Source of the DNA: Variovorax sp. J2L1-78 | GTDB taxonomy: Bacteria > Pseudomonadota > Gammaproteobacteria > Burkholderiales > Burkholderiaceae_C | Direction of reading: 5' to 3' | NCBI RefSeq assembly: GCF_030317205.1 | Contig: NZ_JASZYB010000001.1 | Span: 1,736,001-1,800,000 of the forward strand | Length of the DNA: 64,000 nucleotides | Part shown: positions 26,306 to 37,565 of the stretch, one piece after another | Layout of the letters: every line of letters begins with the position of its first letter | Numbering within the stretch: position 1 is the first letter of the stretch | Notes under the pieces: generated by a model | Told to the model about the DNA's origin: nothing | The model's database searches: none | The model's input: only the letters and a program-made list of their open reading frames with translations | Translations under genes and position numbers: made by a program

Positions 26306-27397
26306 TTGAAGAATTTTTCGCGATTCGCACTGCTGGCCCTGGTCGCCAGCCTGACTGCCTGCTCGGTCCTCGAGGGCGACAAGATCGACTACAAGAGCGC
26401 CGGCAAGGCCCCGACGTTGGAGGTCCCGCCGGACCTGAGCCAGCTGTCGCGTGAAAACCGCTACGCCGTGCCCGGCGGTGCCGTGTCGGCCAACAGCTAC
26501 CAGGCCGGCAAGGCCGATGCGCCGAGCATCCCGACGGCCGTCGCGACGCTGGGCGACGTGCGCATGGAACGCGCCGGCAACACCCGCTGGATCGTGGTCA
26601 ACCGCCCGGCCGAGCAGCTGTGGGAGCCCGTGCGCGACTTCTGGCAGGAGAACGGCTTCCTGCTGACCACTGAGCAGCGCAACCTGGGCATCATGGAGAC
26701 CGACTGGGCCGAGAACCGCGCCAAGCTGCCGCAGGACATCATCCGCGGCACGCTGGGCAAGCTGATCGACTCGGTCTACTCCACCAGCGAGCTCGACCGC
26801 TTCCGCACCCGCATCGAGCGCACGCCCAACGGCACCGAGATCTACGTCAGCCACCGCGGCATGGAAGAGGTTTACACCAACAACGCGACCAAGGACCAGA
26901 CGGTCTGGCAGCCGCGCGCGAGCAACCCCGAACTCGAGACCGAGTTCCTGCGTCGCCTGATGGTCAAGCTGGGCGTCTCGCAGGAGCAGTCGAAGGCGCT
27001 GACCGCCAGCGCGGCCAACGTGAGCACCGTGAGCAAGGTCGCCACCGTCGACGGCCGCCCGGTGGTGCAGATCCCCGAAGGCTTCGACCGCGCCTGGCGC
27101 CGGGTCGGCCTCGCGCTCGACCGCACCGGTTTCACCGTGGAAGACCGCGACCGCAGCGCCGGCACCTACTTCGTGCGCTACGTGACGCCCAATCCCGACA
27201 AGAAGGAACCGGGCCTGTTCGCCAAGATGCTGAGCTTCGGCAAGGCTGCCAAGGACGAGAGCCCGCTGAAGTACCGCATCTTGGTCAAGAGCCAGGGCGA
27301 GGCCAGCACGGTCTCGGTGCTCAACGAAGCCGGCGTGCCCGATACCACGGACAACGCACAGCGTATCGTCAAGGTCATCGCCGACGACCTGAAGTAA
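26306..27397 (+). CDS. bamC: Outer membrane assembly lipoprotein BamC
   Basis: This 363-residue lipoprotein of the beta-barrel assembly machine has signal peptide FSRFALLALVASLTACS with lipid-modified Cys19. The unstructured N-terminal segment that contacts BamD follows (SAGKAPTLEVPPDLSQLSRE). Two helix-grip domains come next, with RWIVVNRPAEQLWEPVRDFW and PEGFDRAWRRVGLALDRTGF. The start is TTG at 26306 with AAGGAAG about 8 bases upstream. It lies after dapA and 11 bases before the WalJ-like hydrolase gene. bamB and bamD are also in this window, at other loci. Confidence 0.93.
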   Translation: MKNFSRFALLALVASLTACSVLEGDKIDYKSAGKAPTLEVPPDLSQLSRENRYAVPGGAVSANSYQAGKADAPSIPTAVATLGDVRMERAGNTRWIVVNRPAEQLWEPVRDFWQENGFLLTTEQRNLGIMETDWAENRAKLPQDIIRGTLGKLIDSVYSTSELDRFRTRIERTPNGTEIYVSHRGMEEVYTNNATKDQTVWQPRASNPELETEFLRRLMVKLGVSQEQSKALTASAANVSTVSKVATVDGRPVVQIPEGFDRAWRRVGLALDRTGFTVEDRDRSAGTYFVRYVTPNPDKKEPGLFAKMLSFGKAAKDESPLKYRILVKSQGEASTVSVLNEAGVPDTTDNAQRIVKVIADDLK

Positions 27398-27408
27398 GGG
27401 CTGCCCGC

Positions 27409-28185
27409 GTGCTGCGCTTTCGCAGTCTGGGCAGCGGCAGCACGGGCAACGCCACGCTGGTCGAAGCGACCAGCGGCGGCCGCACCTCGCGGCTGCTGGT
27501 CGATTGCGGCTTCACCCTGCGTCACCTGGATGCCCGCCTGGCCCGCGTCGGGCTGGCGGCGAGCGACATCGACGCGGTCTTCATCACGCACGAGCACGGC
27601 GACCACATCGGCTGCGCCCATGCGCTGTCGCGCCGCGAGCGCCTGCCGGTCTGGATGAGCGAAGGCACCTGGCTCGCGACCGGCGGCCGCGACTTCGAGG
27701 GCCGGTTGAACCTGGCCCGCGACAGCGTCGACTTTTCGGTCGGCGACCTGTCCGTCCACCCTTTCACCGTGCCGCACGACGCGCGCGAGCCCTTGCAGCT
27801 GCGCTGCACCGACGGCGCCCGCAGCCTCGGCGTGCTGACCGATCTCGGCCACGTCACGCCCTATGTGCTCGCGCAGCTGGCCGGCCTCGACGCCCTGCTG
27901 CTGGAGTGCAACCACGACAGCGACCTGCTCGCCGCCTCGGCCTACCCGGCCTTCCTGAAGCTGCGCGTCGGCGGCAACTACGGCCACCTGTCGAACACCG
28001 CCGCCGCCGACATCGCGCGTGCAGTCCACCACGGCGGCCTGCGCCACGTGCTGGCGGCGCACCTGAGCGAGCAGAACAACCGCCCGGAGATCGTGCGCCA
28101 GGTGCTGGCCGGCGCACTGGGCGCCAGCGAGCAGGACATGCTCACCGCCACGGCGGCCGACGGCTCGCCCTGGCTGGACGCCTGA
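27409..28185 (+). CDS. MBL-fold metallohydrolase, WalJ/YycJ-like
   Basis: This 258-residue predicted cytoplasmic metallohydrolase starts with FRSLGSGSTGNATLVEA, the opening of the YycJ/WalJ group. The metal motif is HEHGDH at 61-66. Further ligands are expected in LGVLTDLGHVTP, LLLECNHDSDLL and VLAAHLSEQNNRPE. In Gram-positives WalJ is linked to the WalRK system and is proposed to be a DNA exonuclease; its role in betaproteobacteria is not settled. The start is GTG, 11 bases after bamC. The stop codon forms the loop of a stem-loop. Confidence 0.9.
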   Translation: MLRFRSLGSGSTGNATLVEATSGGRTSRLLVDCGFTLRHLDARLARVGLAASDIDAVFITHEHGDHIGCAHALSRRERLPVWMSEGTWLATGGRDFEGRLNLARDSVDFSVGDLSVHPFTVPHDAREPLQLRCTDGARSLGVLTDLGHVTPYVLAQLAGLDALLLECNHDSDLLAASAYPAFLKLRVGGNYGHLSNTAAADIARAVHHGGLRHVLAAHLSEQNNRPEIVRQVLAGALGASEQDMLTATAADGSPWLDA

Positions 28186-28207
28186 GGCGTCGCCCTCTCA
28201 GAGGGCG
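28177..28207. terminator. Two tandem stem-loops at convergent gene ends
   Basis: GACGCC-TGA-GGCGTC (28177-28191) and CGCCCTC-TCA-GAGGGCG (28191-28207) are perfect stems sharing one base. The TGA loop is the stop codon of the plus-strand hydrolase. The TCA loop is the reverse complement of the rlmB stop codon. There is no T-run. They may end or protect the two convergent transcripts. Confidence 0.5.
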
Positions 28208-28944
28208 CGTTGGCGCATCGCCTCGTACAGGCAGATGCCGCTGGCCACCGAGACGTTCAGGCTCTCGACCGCGCCCCGCATCGGGATGCTGATCAGCTCG
28301 TCGCAGCTCTTGCGCGTGAGCTGGCGCATGCCGTCGCCCTCGGCGCCGAGCACCAGCGCGAGCGGGCGCTTCAGGTCGCTCTGGTAGAGCGTGCCCGGCG
28401 CGTCGTCGCTGGTGCCGACGCACCAGATGCTGCGTTCCTTGAGCTCGCCCAGGGTGCGGGCCAGGTTCGTCACCATGAAGTACGGCACCGTCTCGGCCGC
28501 GCCGCTCGCCACCTTGGCGACCGTGGCGTTGATGCCGGCCGCGTGATCCTTCGGCGCGATGACCGCGTGGGCGCCGGCGCCGTCGGCCACGCGCAGGCAG
28601 GCGCCGAGGTTGTGCGGGTCGGTCACGCCGTCGAGCACCAGCAGCAGCGGCATGGTGCCTGCGGCCTCCAGGCCTTCGAGCAGTTCGTCGAGGGAGTGGG
28701 TCTGCGGGATCGGCTCCACGCGGGCGGCGACGCCCTGGTGGCCGTGGCTGCCGGCGAGCTTGGCGATGCGCAATGCATCGGCCTCGACCAGGCGCACGCC
28801 AGCGTCCTGCGCGCGGGCCTTGAACTGCTGCATGCGCGCGTCGCGGCGGCTCGCGTCGAAGAGCACCTCGATCACCGACTTCGGCGCGGTCTTGAGACGC
28901 ACGCCCACGGCATGGAAGCCGAAGATCACTTTGGGAGAAGACAT
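28198..28944 (-). CDS. rlmB: 23S rRNA (guanosine-2251-2'-O)-methyltransferase
   Basis: This is a 248-residue SPOUT-family methyltransferase that modifies G2251 in the peptidyl-transferase P-loop. The N-terminal substrate-binding part begins KVIFGFHAVGVRLKTAP. The SpoU motifs are LDGVTDPHNLGACLRVAD, LALVLGAEGDGMR and IPMRGAVESLNVSVASGI, which build the knotted SAM site. The length is normal. Its stop faces the WalJ-like gene across 12 bases. Confidence 0.95.
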   Translation of the reverse strand: MSSPKVIFGFHAVGVRLKTAPKSVIEVLFDASRRDARMQQFKARAQDAGVRLVEADALRIAKLAGSHGHQGVAARVEPIPQTHSLDELLEGLEAAGTMPLLLVLDGVTDPHNLGACLRVADGAGAHAVIAPKDHAAGINATVAKVASGAAETVPYFMVTNLARTLGELKERSIWCVGTSDDAPGTLYQSDLKRPLALVLGAEGDGMRQLTRKSCDELISIPMRGAVESLNVSVASGICLYEAMRQRAL

Positions 28945-28965
28945 GCGGGGATTATCCCTGCGCGC

Positions 28966-29664
28966 TCAGGTCCTCTTTTCGTCGGCGCCGACGCGGCCGG
29001 CCTCGATCGTGATGCGCCGCTCGCACTGCGCGGCGATGGCGCGGTCGTGCGTGACCAGCACGAGCGTGGTGCCGAGCTCCCGGTTGAGGTCGAACATCAA
29101 CTTCATCACCTGCTCGCCGGTCGCGAAGTCGAGGCTGCCGGTCGGCTCGTCGGCCAGCAGCAATTGCGGCTGCACGACGAAGGCACGCGCCAGCGCCACG
29201 CGCTGCTGCTCGCCGCCCGACATCACCTTCGGGTAGTGGTTCAGGCGCTGGCCGAGGCCGACGCGGCCCAGCATTTCGGTGGCGGCCTTGCGCGCGTCCT
29301 TGCGGTCGGCCAGTTCGAGCGGAAGCATCACGTTCTCCAGCGCCGTGAGGTTGGCCAGCAACTGGAAGCTCTGGAACACGAAGCCGACCTTCTGCGCGCG
29401 CAGCGCCGCGCGGTCGTCCTCGTCGATCGCGAAGAGGTCATCACCGCCAAGCTTCACCGTGCCGCGCGTCGGCGTGTCCAGGCCGGCGACGATCGACAGC
29501 AGCGTGCTCTTGCCCGAGCCCGAAGCCCCGACGATGGCTGCGGTCTCCCGCGCGCCCAGGGTGAAATGGATGTCCTGCAGAATGTCCAGCGTGCCTGCCG
29601 AATCGGTGACCGACTTGAAAACATGATCGACGGCAACAATTGCTTCGGAGGGGGTTGGGGACAT
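28966..29664 (-). CDS. ABC transporter ATP-binding protein, YbbA/LolD-like
   Basis: This 232-residue ATPase has Walker A GASGSGKST (46-54), the Q-loop in FVFQSFQLLANLTALENVML, the signature MSGGEQQRVALARAF and Walker B LLLADEPTGSLD. It belongs to the MacB/LolD/YbbA clade. The start at 29664 is 13 bases from the divergent arylesterase start, the same arrangement as ybbA-tesA in E. coli. The YbbP-type permease that would complete the exporter is absent from the window; rlmB follows 21 bases downstream instead. Confidence 0.92.
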   Translation of the reverse strand: MSPTPSEAIVAVDHVFKSVTDSAGTLDILQDIHFTLGARETAAIVGASGSGKSTLLSIVAGLDTPTRGTVKLGGDDLFAIDEDDRAALRAQKVGFVFQSFQLLANLTALENVMLPLELADRKDARKAATEMLGRVGLGQRLNHYPKVMSGGEQQRVALARAFVVQPQLLLADEPTGSLDFATGEQVMKLMFDLNRELGTTLVLVTHDRAIAAQCERRITIEAGRVGADEKRT

Positions 29665-29677
29665 TGAAAGGCTTTGC

Positions 29678-30328
29678 GTGGTGAATCGACGTGACTTTAT
29701 CGTGATGGGCGCCGTGCTCGGCAGTACGGGGCTTTCCACTGGGGCCTTCGCGCAGGCGCCTGGCGCGAAGCCCGTCATCCTCGTGGTCGGCGATTCGCTC
29801 TCGGCCGAGTACGGGCTCAAGCGCGGCGAAGGCTGGGTGCCGCTGCTCGAGAAGCGGCTGGCCGACCAGAAGATCGCCGCGACGGTGGTCAACGCCAGCA
29901 TCAGCGGCGACACCACCTCGGGCGGCCGTGCGCGGCTGGCTTCGTTGCTCAAGCAGCACCAGCCGACCCATGTGGTGCTCGAACTTGGCGGCAACGACGC
30001 GCTGCGCGGCCTGCCGATCCAGAACACCGAGGACAACCTGACCCAGATGACGAGGGCGGCGCAGGCCGCCGGTGCCAAGGTGCTGATCGTCGGCATGCAG
30101 GTGCCGCCGAACTACGGGGGTGACTACCTCAAGCGCTTCGAGGCGATCTTCCAGAAGGTGGCGACGACGACCAAGGCGGCCGTGGTGCCCTTCCTGCTGC
30201 GCGGCGTGGCCGATGGGCCGGACGCGGCGAATCTCTTCCAGCCCGATCGCATCCACCCGGTAGCCGCCGCGCAGCCGCGCATGCTGGACAACGTCTGGCC
30301 CGAGCTGAAGAAGCTGCTCGGGCGCTGA
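29678..30328 (+). CDS. Arylesterase/thioesterase I-like SGNH hydrolase
   Basis: This 216-residue TesA-like hydrolase has a twin-arginine type signal (NRRDFIVMGAVLGSTGLSTG), so it may be exported folded. SGNH blocks are VVGDSLSAEYG with nucleophile Ser40, ASISGDTTSGG, ELGGNDALRG, and DRIHP with the Asp-His pair near the C-terminus. It hydrolyses acyl esters or thioesters. Two GTG codons in tandem (29678, 29681) can serve as the start. It is divergent from the YbbA-like gene and is followed by a clear intrinsic terminator. Confidence 0.92.
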   Translation: MVNRRDFIVMGAVLGSTGLSTGAFAQAPGAKPVILVVGDSLSAEYGLKRGEGWVPLLEKRLADQKIAATVVNASISGDTTSGGRARLASLLKQHQPTHVVLELGGNDALRGLPIQNTEDNLTQMTRAAQAAGAKVLIVGMQVPPNYGGDYLKRFEAIFQKVATTTKAAVVPFLLRGVADGPDAANLFQPDRIHPVAAAQPRMLDNVWPELKKLLGR

Positions 30329-30358
30329 CGGCCGCACGGCCATAGCGCACTGCCCTAG

Positions 30359-30398
30359 AAAAAAGCCGCCGCTGCATTCCTGCAGGGGCGGCTTTTTC
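30359..30398. terminator. Intrinsic terminator after the arylesterase gene
   Basis: AAAAAGCCGCC pairs with GGCGGCTTTTT around an inner CTGCA/TGCAG stem. The A-run and T-run flank the hairpin symmetrically, so it can stop transcription from both directions. It sits 30 bases after the arylesterase stop and 23 bases beyond the end of the convergent small minus-strand gene. Confidence 0.88.
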
Positions 30399-30420
30399 AA
30401 GTCCTTGGAAGCACCGGCGA

Positions 30421-30624
30421 TCAGCCGTTCTTGGTGGGCGTGTCGGGCACCGTGGGCGGATCGCGTTCCAGCGACGCGACGTCCGTCTCAGGGTCTCCGG
30501 GGGCCAGCCCCTCGCTGCTCGGATGGAGCTTGCGGTCGGCTTTTTCCCGCAGCTTCTCTTCCTTCTTTTTCTTCTTGGCCAGCTCTTTCTGGCGCTTCTC
30601 GTAGCCGTAGTTGGGTGTTGCCAC
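30421..30624 (-). CDS. Hypothetical lysine-rich small protein
   Basis: This is a 67-residue, highly charged and probably unstructured protein. An N-terminal half rich in Lys/Glu (YEKRQKELAKKKKKEEKLRE) is followed by an acidic Pro/Thr tail (DPPTVPDTPTKNG). The start is GTG with a strong AAGGAGA eight bases upstream. It is not recognised. A bidirectional terminator on its 3' side and its own ribosome site argue that it is a discrete gene. Confidence 0.75.
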   Translation of the reverse strand: MATPNYGYEKRQKELAKKKKKEEKLREKADRKLHPSSEGLAPGDPETDVASLERDPPTVPDTPTKNG

Positions 30625-30693
30625 TGCTTCTCCTTGAGCGAGGCAGTCCGGGTGACTGCGTGTAGGTTGACTGTAAGCGATAACCGCCGCGAT

Positions 30694-31887
30694 TCAGAGC
30701 GCAGCCAGCGCCTGCGCCAGGTCGGCCAGAAGGTCTTCCACGGCCTCGAGCCCGACCGAAAAGCGCACCAGCGTGCCGCGGTGCGGCCAGCGCGCCACGC
30801 TCGCGTCGCGCATCAGGCCGATGTCGTAGGGCACCACGAGGCTGATGGGGCCGCCCCACGAATAGCCCAGCTTGAACAGGCGCAGCCCGTCGCAGAAGCG
30901 GTCGACCTCCTCGGCGCTGAAGCGCTCGTCGAACACCACCGAAAAGAGCCCCGCAGCGCGGTCGGTCGACCCGCACAGGCGCTGCCAGTTCGCATGGCCG
31001 GGCGAGCCCTCCAGCGCCGGATGCAGCACCTGCGCGATCTCGTCGCGGCCCCGCAGCCAGTGCGCGATCTCGCGTGCGCTGCGATCATGTGCCTCATAGC
31101 GCAACGCGATGCTCGGCAGCGCGCGCAGCAGCGTCTCGACATCCCCGACGCCCACGCCCCAACCCATGCGCATGTGCGTGAGCTTGAGCGCCTGGTGCAG
31201 CCGCGGCTCGCGCGTGATCACGCTGCCCATCAGCACATCGCCGCCGCCGCTGGGGTACTTGGTGAGCGCATGCACCGAGATGTCCACGCCCTGCCCGCTG
31301 CCGTCGAGGTCGAAGGGCGGGAAGGCCAGCCCGGCGCCCCAGGTGTTGTCGAGCGCGGTGACCACGCCATGTTCGCGGCAGACAGCCACCAGCGCCGGCA
31401 GGTCGGGGAATTCCATGGTGACGGAGCCTGCGGCTTCCAGCCACACGAGCTGGGTGCGATCCGACAGCTTGGCCGCCAGATCGTCCGGGTCCATCGCGTC
31501 GTAGAGCCGGTAGCTCACACCGAAGTTCGCCAGCTCGCCGGCGGCCAGCGCCTTGTTGGGGCCATAGGCGTTGTCGGGGATCAGCACCTCGCCGCCGGTC
31601 TTGAGCAGCGCGAAGGCCACGAGCGAGATGGCGGCCAGGCCACTGGGCACCAGCAGGCAATCGGTGCCACCCTCGAGCGTGGCCAGCCGTTCCTCGAGCG
31701 TGAAGGTGGTGGGCGTGCCGTGCAGGCCGTAGGTGTAGCCGGCCTTGGTCTTCCAGTCGCGCGCGCGCATGGCAGCCACGTCGGCGAAGAAGACCGTGGA
31801 GGCCTTGAAGACCCCGGGCTGCGGTGCGGCGAATTTCGCCGGCGGTTGGTAGGGGTGGTGGATCAGGTCGGTGATGGGGTCGGACAT
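30694..31887 (-). CDS. metC: Cystathionine beta-lyase-like PLP enzyme
   Basis: This 397-residue enzyme belongs to the Cys/Met metabolism PLP family. The cofactor lysine is Lys210 in SVHALTKYPSGGGDVLMGS. The phosphate-binding and entry motifs KAGYTYGLHGTPTTFTLEER and LVPSGLAAISLVA are present. The expected reaction is cleavage of cystathionine to homocysteine, pyruvate and ammonia in methionine synthesis. Related family members (gamma-lyase, gamma-synthase) cannot be wholly excluded. It stands upstream of the small Lys-rich gene and 36 bases after the phosphoribosyltransferase gene. Confidence 0.88.
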   Translation of the reverse strand: MSDPITDLIHHPYQPPAKFAAPQPGVFKASTVFFADVAAMRARDWKTKAGYTYGLHGTPTTFTLEERLATLEGGTDCLLVPSGLAAISLVAFALLKTGGEVLIPDNAYGPNKALAAGELANFGVSYRLYDAMDPDDLAAKLSDRTQLVWLEAAGSVTMEFPDLPALVAVCREHGVVTALDNTWGAGLAFPPFDLDGSGQGVDISVHALTKYPSGGGDVLMGSVITREPRLHQALKLTHMRMGWGVGVGDVETLLRALPSIALRYEAHDRSAREIAHWLRGRDEIAQVLHPALEGSPGHANWQRLCGSTDRAAGLFSVVFDERFSAEEVDRFCDGLRLFKLGYSWGGPISLVVPYDIGLMRDASVARWPHRGTLVRFSVGLEAVEDLLADLAQALAAL

Positions 31888-31923
31888 GCCGCCAATGCTA
31901 GAGCATCGACGGCAAGACCCCGA

Positions 31924-32448
31924 TCAGACCGACCACTTCTGGATCAGCTTGTCCGGTCGCATGCTGTCGTAGCCCTCGAAGGGCTGGTGGATCCACGGAT
32001 TCGTCGCCAGGAACTCGACCGAGTAGTCGGGCGTGAAGGTCGACAGCGCCTTGGTCCAGAGCACGGCGCTGCGCAGTTCGGTGATGGGCGAATACTGCGT
32101 GCGCAGCATGTCGACCACGGCATGCAGCGTGTGGCCCGAATCGGCCAGGTCGTCGACCAGCAGCACCTTGCCGGCGATCTCGCCCTTGGGCGTGGTGATG
32201 AAGCGCGCGATGTCGAGGTGGCCCTGCACCGTGCCGGCGTCGGCGCGGTAGGAGCTGGTCGACATGATCGCCAGCGGCTTGTCGAAGATGCGCGAGAGCA
32301 CGTCGCCCGGACGCATGCCGCCGCGCGCGAGGCACAGGATCGTGTCGAACTCCCAGCCCGACTGGTGCACCTTGATCGCGAGCTTCTCGATCAGGTTGTG
32401 GTACTCGTCGTAGCTGACGTAGAGATGCTTGCCGTCTTCGGTCAACAT
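31924..32448 (-). CDS. Purine-type phosphoribosyltransferase
   Basis: This 174-residue type I phosphoribosyltransferase has the PRPP-binding motif VLLVDDLADSGHTL (about 95-108). An N-terminal part FDTILCLARGGMRPGDVLSR forms the other edge of the active site. It resembles xanthine/hypoxanthine-guanine salvage enzymes (Gpt/Hpt-like). Its position 16 bases after purA suggests purine nucleotide supply. Base specificity cannot be read from sequence. Confidence 0.87.
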   Translation of the reverse strand: MLTEDGKHLYVSYDEYHNLIEKLAIKVHQSGWEFDTILCLARGGMRPGDVLSRIFDKPLAIMSTSSYRADAGTVQGHLDIARFITTPKGEIAGKVLLVDDLADSGHTLHAVVDMLRTQYSPITELRSAVLWTKALSTFTPDYSVEFLATNPWIHQPFEGYDSMRPDKLIQKWSV

Positions 32449-32464
32449 GGGTCGTGGTTCCTGT

Positions 32465-34968
<2,504 letters not shown>

Positions 34969-35050
34969 GGGGATCGGGGGCGTGGTTAAACCGGGATTCT
35001 ACCGGGCGCGGACGTGTGGCCCAACGAAGGGCGAGCCCGCAGATGGAAGC

Positions 35051-35239
35051 TCAGTACAGGATCCAGAGCAGCAGCAGGCCGACAAGGATGCTGCACAGGC
35101 CGAAGAAGCGCAGCTGACCGTCACGCAGCTGCATCAGCTGGCCGAAGCCGCGGCGCCAGCCGCCCGGCGATACGAAGGGCAGCAGCCCTTCGATCACCAG
35201 CACGAGCGCCAACGCGCTCCATAGCGTGTCGGCGCTCAC
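35051..35239 (-). CDS. DUF2065 (YjeT-like) small membrane protein
   Basis: This 62-residue protein has two hydrophobic helices (ALALVLVIEGLLPFVSPGGW and FFGLCSILVGLLLLWILY) joined by a short loop containing GQLMQLRDGQLR. This is the YjeT/DUF2065 pattern, and the gene begins 9 bases after hflC, as yjeT does downstream of hflKC in many Proteobacteria. Its function is unknown; a role with the HflKC membrane complex is only suggested by position. Confidence 0.88.
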   Translation of the reverse strand: MSADTLWSALALVLVIEGLLPFVSPGGWRRGFGQLMQLRDGQLRFFGLCSILVGLLLLWILY

Positions 35240-35248
35240 GGCAGGCGG

Positions 35249-36145
35249 TCAGCGCGGCGCGTTCGGGCTGCCGGGCCCGCGCAGCGCGCGGAAGAAATCG
35301 GACGATGCCGGGTCGACCACCAGCACGTCGCTCTTCTTGTTGAAGCTCTGCTTGTAGGCGTCGAGGCTCCGGTAGAACTGGGCGAACTGCGGGTCGCGGC
35401 CGAAGGCTTCGCTGTACGCCGAGGCGGCCTGGGCGTCGCCCTCGCCCTTGATCTTCTGGGCATCGCGGTAGGCGTTGGCGACCGTCACTTCGCGCTGGCG
35501 ATCGGCATCGGCGCGGATCTTCTCGCCTTCGGCGAAGCCGGTGGAACGCAGCTCGTTGGCCACGCGCTTGCGTTCGGCCTCCATGCGTCGGTAGACCGAC
35601 TCGGTGATCGCTTCCACGTAGTCGACGCGGGTGATGCGCACGTCGACGATGTCCACACCCCAGGGCTTGGCGCCCTTCACCACCGACAGCACTTCGCGCT
35701 GCACGTCGGCCATGAGCTGCTCGCGCCGCACGGAGATCAGGTCGCGCACGGTGCGCTTGTTGACGTTCTCCTGGAACGCGTTGCGCACCACGCGGTTGAG
35801 CTGCACCGCGCCAGCGTTCTCGTCGAGGCCGACGTTGCGGATGTATTCCGAGGGGTTGGTCACGCGCCAGCGCACGTACCAGTCGATCACCACGCGCTGC
35901 TTCTCGGCCGTGAGCATGGGCTCGGTCTCGAGGCTCGACAGCGTCAGCAGGCGCTTGTCGATGTACGACACGTTCTGGAACGGCGGCGGCATCTTGAAGT
36001 TGAGGCCGGGCTCGGTGATCACGTCCTTGATCTGGCCGAGCTGGTAGACCACGCCGAACTGGCGCTGGTCGACCACGAAGAGCGTCGAGCTCAGCAGCGC
36101 GAGCGCCACCAGGATCGTCGATGCGATGAATCCGATTCTGTTCAT
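35249..36145 (-). CDS. hflC: FtsH modulator HflC
   Basis: This 298-residue SPFH/prohibitin-like inner-membrane protein forms a large periplasmic complex with HflK and regulates the FtsH protease. The N-terminal membrane helix is at about 4-24 (IGFIASTILVALALLSST). The SPFH domain follows (VVDQRQFGVVYQLGQIKDVI), then the coiled-coil part RMEAERKRVANELRSTGFAE. The start at 36145 follows GGAGAACAAG. It lies 16 bases after hflK. Confidence 0.95.
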   Translation of the reverse strand: MNRIGFIASTILVALALLSSTLFVVDQRQFGVVYQLGQIKDVITEPGLNFKMPPPFQNVSYIDKRLLTLSSLETEPMLTAEKQRVVIDWYVRWRVTNPSEYIRNVGLDENAGAVQLNRVVRNAFQENVNKRTVRDLISVRREQLMADVQREVLSVVKGAKPWGVDIVDVRITRVDYVEAITESVYRRMEAERKRVANELRSTGFAEGEKIRADADRQREVTVANAYRDAQKIKGEGDAQAASAYSEAFGRDPQFAQFYRSLDAYKQSFNKKSDVLVVDPASSDFFRALRGPGSPNAPR

Positions 36146-36161
36146 GTTCTTGTTCTCCGCC

Positions 36162-37526
36162 TCAACGTGCGTCACGGTCGCGGGTGCGGCCGTCGCGCAG
36201 GCGCGCATCGTTGCTCGTCGGCGCCACCGGGATCACCGAGGACTGCGACGGTGCGGTGCCGGCCACGTTCGGGCTGGCGCCATCGACCGGCGCGCCGGCC
36301 GTGCCGGCACCGGTGCCCTGCATCAGCTTGTCGAGCGGCAGGTACAGCAGGTTCGAGCCCTGCTTCGAATCGACCAGCACCTTGGTGGTGTTGGTGTAGA
36401 TCTGCTGCATGGCGTCGGTGTACATGCGGTCGCGCGTCACCTGCGGCGCCTTCTGGTACTCGGCCAGCACGGCAGCGAAGCGACCGGCATCACCCTGGGC
36501 CTGCGCCACGATGCGGGCCTTGTAGGCTTCGGATTCTTCCTTCAGGCGCGACGCCGTACCCGTGGCGCGCGGCACCACGTCGTTGGCATAGGCCTGCGCC
36601 TCGTTCTTGGCTCGCTCGCGTTCCTGGCCGGCCTTGAGCACGTCGTCGAAAGCCGCCTGCACCTGCTCGGGCGGACGCACGCCACCCTGCTGCAGGTTGA
36701 TGTTGACGACTTCGACACCGACCTTGTAGCGGTCGAGGATGGTCTGCATCAGCGTGCGCACGCGCGGGGCGATCTGGTCGCGCTCCTCAGCCAGCGCCGC
36801 GTCCATCTTCATCTTGCCGACCACTTCGCGCACCGCCGTTTCGGCGACCTGCACCACGGTGTCGGCCGGTGCCTTGCTCTCGTAGAGGTAGGCACGAGCG
36901 TCGCTCAGGCGGTACTGCACGGCGAACTTGATCTCGACGATGTTCTCGTCTTCGGTGAGCATGGCCGATTCGCGCAGACCGGTGGAGCGCACGATGCTGT
37001 CGCGGCCCACGTCGGTCGAACGGATCTGCGTGACCACCACCACCTCGTGGCGCTGGATCGGGTACGGCAGGCGCCAGTTGAAGCCCGCGCCAACAGTGGT
37101 CTTGTAGCGGCCGAACTGGGTGATGACGGCCTGCTGGCCTTCGTTCACGATGAAGAAACCGGTGCCCAGCCAGATCAGCACCGCCACGCCGACGATCAGG
37201 CCCAGGCCGTAGCCGGCGTTCTTCATGTCGGGCTTGAAGCCGCCGCCGTTGCCGCTGGGCGGACGGTTGCCGCCACCCTTGCCGCCGCCGAAGAGCCCAC
37301 CGAGCTTGCGGTTGAAGTCACGCCAGAGTTCGTCGAGGTCCGGCGGACCCTGGTTGGGTCCCTGGCCTCGCGGACGCTGGTTGTTGCCCGAAGGCGGCGG
37401 ATCGGCGTCGGGGCGGTTGGCTGTCGGGCGGTCGCTGTTCGACGCGGGCTCGTCACCCCGTCCCCATCGACCGTCGTTCAGGTTGAACATGCCCTGAAAA
37501 CGTCTCCACACTGGCTTTGCATTCAT
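36162..37526 (-). CDS. hflK: FtsH modulator HflK
   Basis: This 454-residue partner of HflC has a Gly/Pro/Asn-rich disordered cytoplasmic N-terminus (to about 100). A membrane helix follows at about 105-127 (YGLGLIVGVAVLIWLGTGFF). The SPFH domain comes next (IVNEGQQAVITQFGRYKTTV), then a coiled coil with ERERAKNEAQAYANDVVPRA. A C-terminal low-complexity tail follows residue 400. The start may be ATG at 37526 or the later Met in GMFNLNDGRWG; the first has the GAGAG ribosome site. It follows hflX by 39 bases. Confidence 0.94.
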   Translation of the reverse strand: MNAKPVWRRFQGMFNLNDGRWGRGDEPASNSDRPTANRPDADPPPSGNNQRPRGQGPNQGPPDLDELWRDFNRKLGGLFGGGKGGGNRPPSGNGGGFKPDMKNAGYGLGLIVGVAVLIWLGTGFFIVNEGQQAVITQFGRYKTTVGAGFNWRLPYPIQRHEVVVVTQIRSTDVGRDSIVRSTGLRESAMLTEDENIVEIKFAVQYRLSDARAYLYESKAPADTVVQVAETAVREVVGKMKMDAALAEERDQIAPRVRTLMQTILDRYKVGVEVVNINLQQGGVRPPEQVQAAFDDVLKAGQERERAKNEAQAYANDVVPRATGTASRLKEESEAYKARIVAQAQGDAGRFAAVLAEYQKAPQVTRDRMYTDAMQQIYTNTTKVLVDSKQGSNLLYLPLDKLMQGTGAGTAGAPVDGASPNVAGTAPSQSSVIPVAPTSNDARLRDGRTRDRDAR

Positions 37527-37565
37527 TCTGTTCGGTTCTCTCGTCAGTGGAGGGATTGTGCCCAA

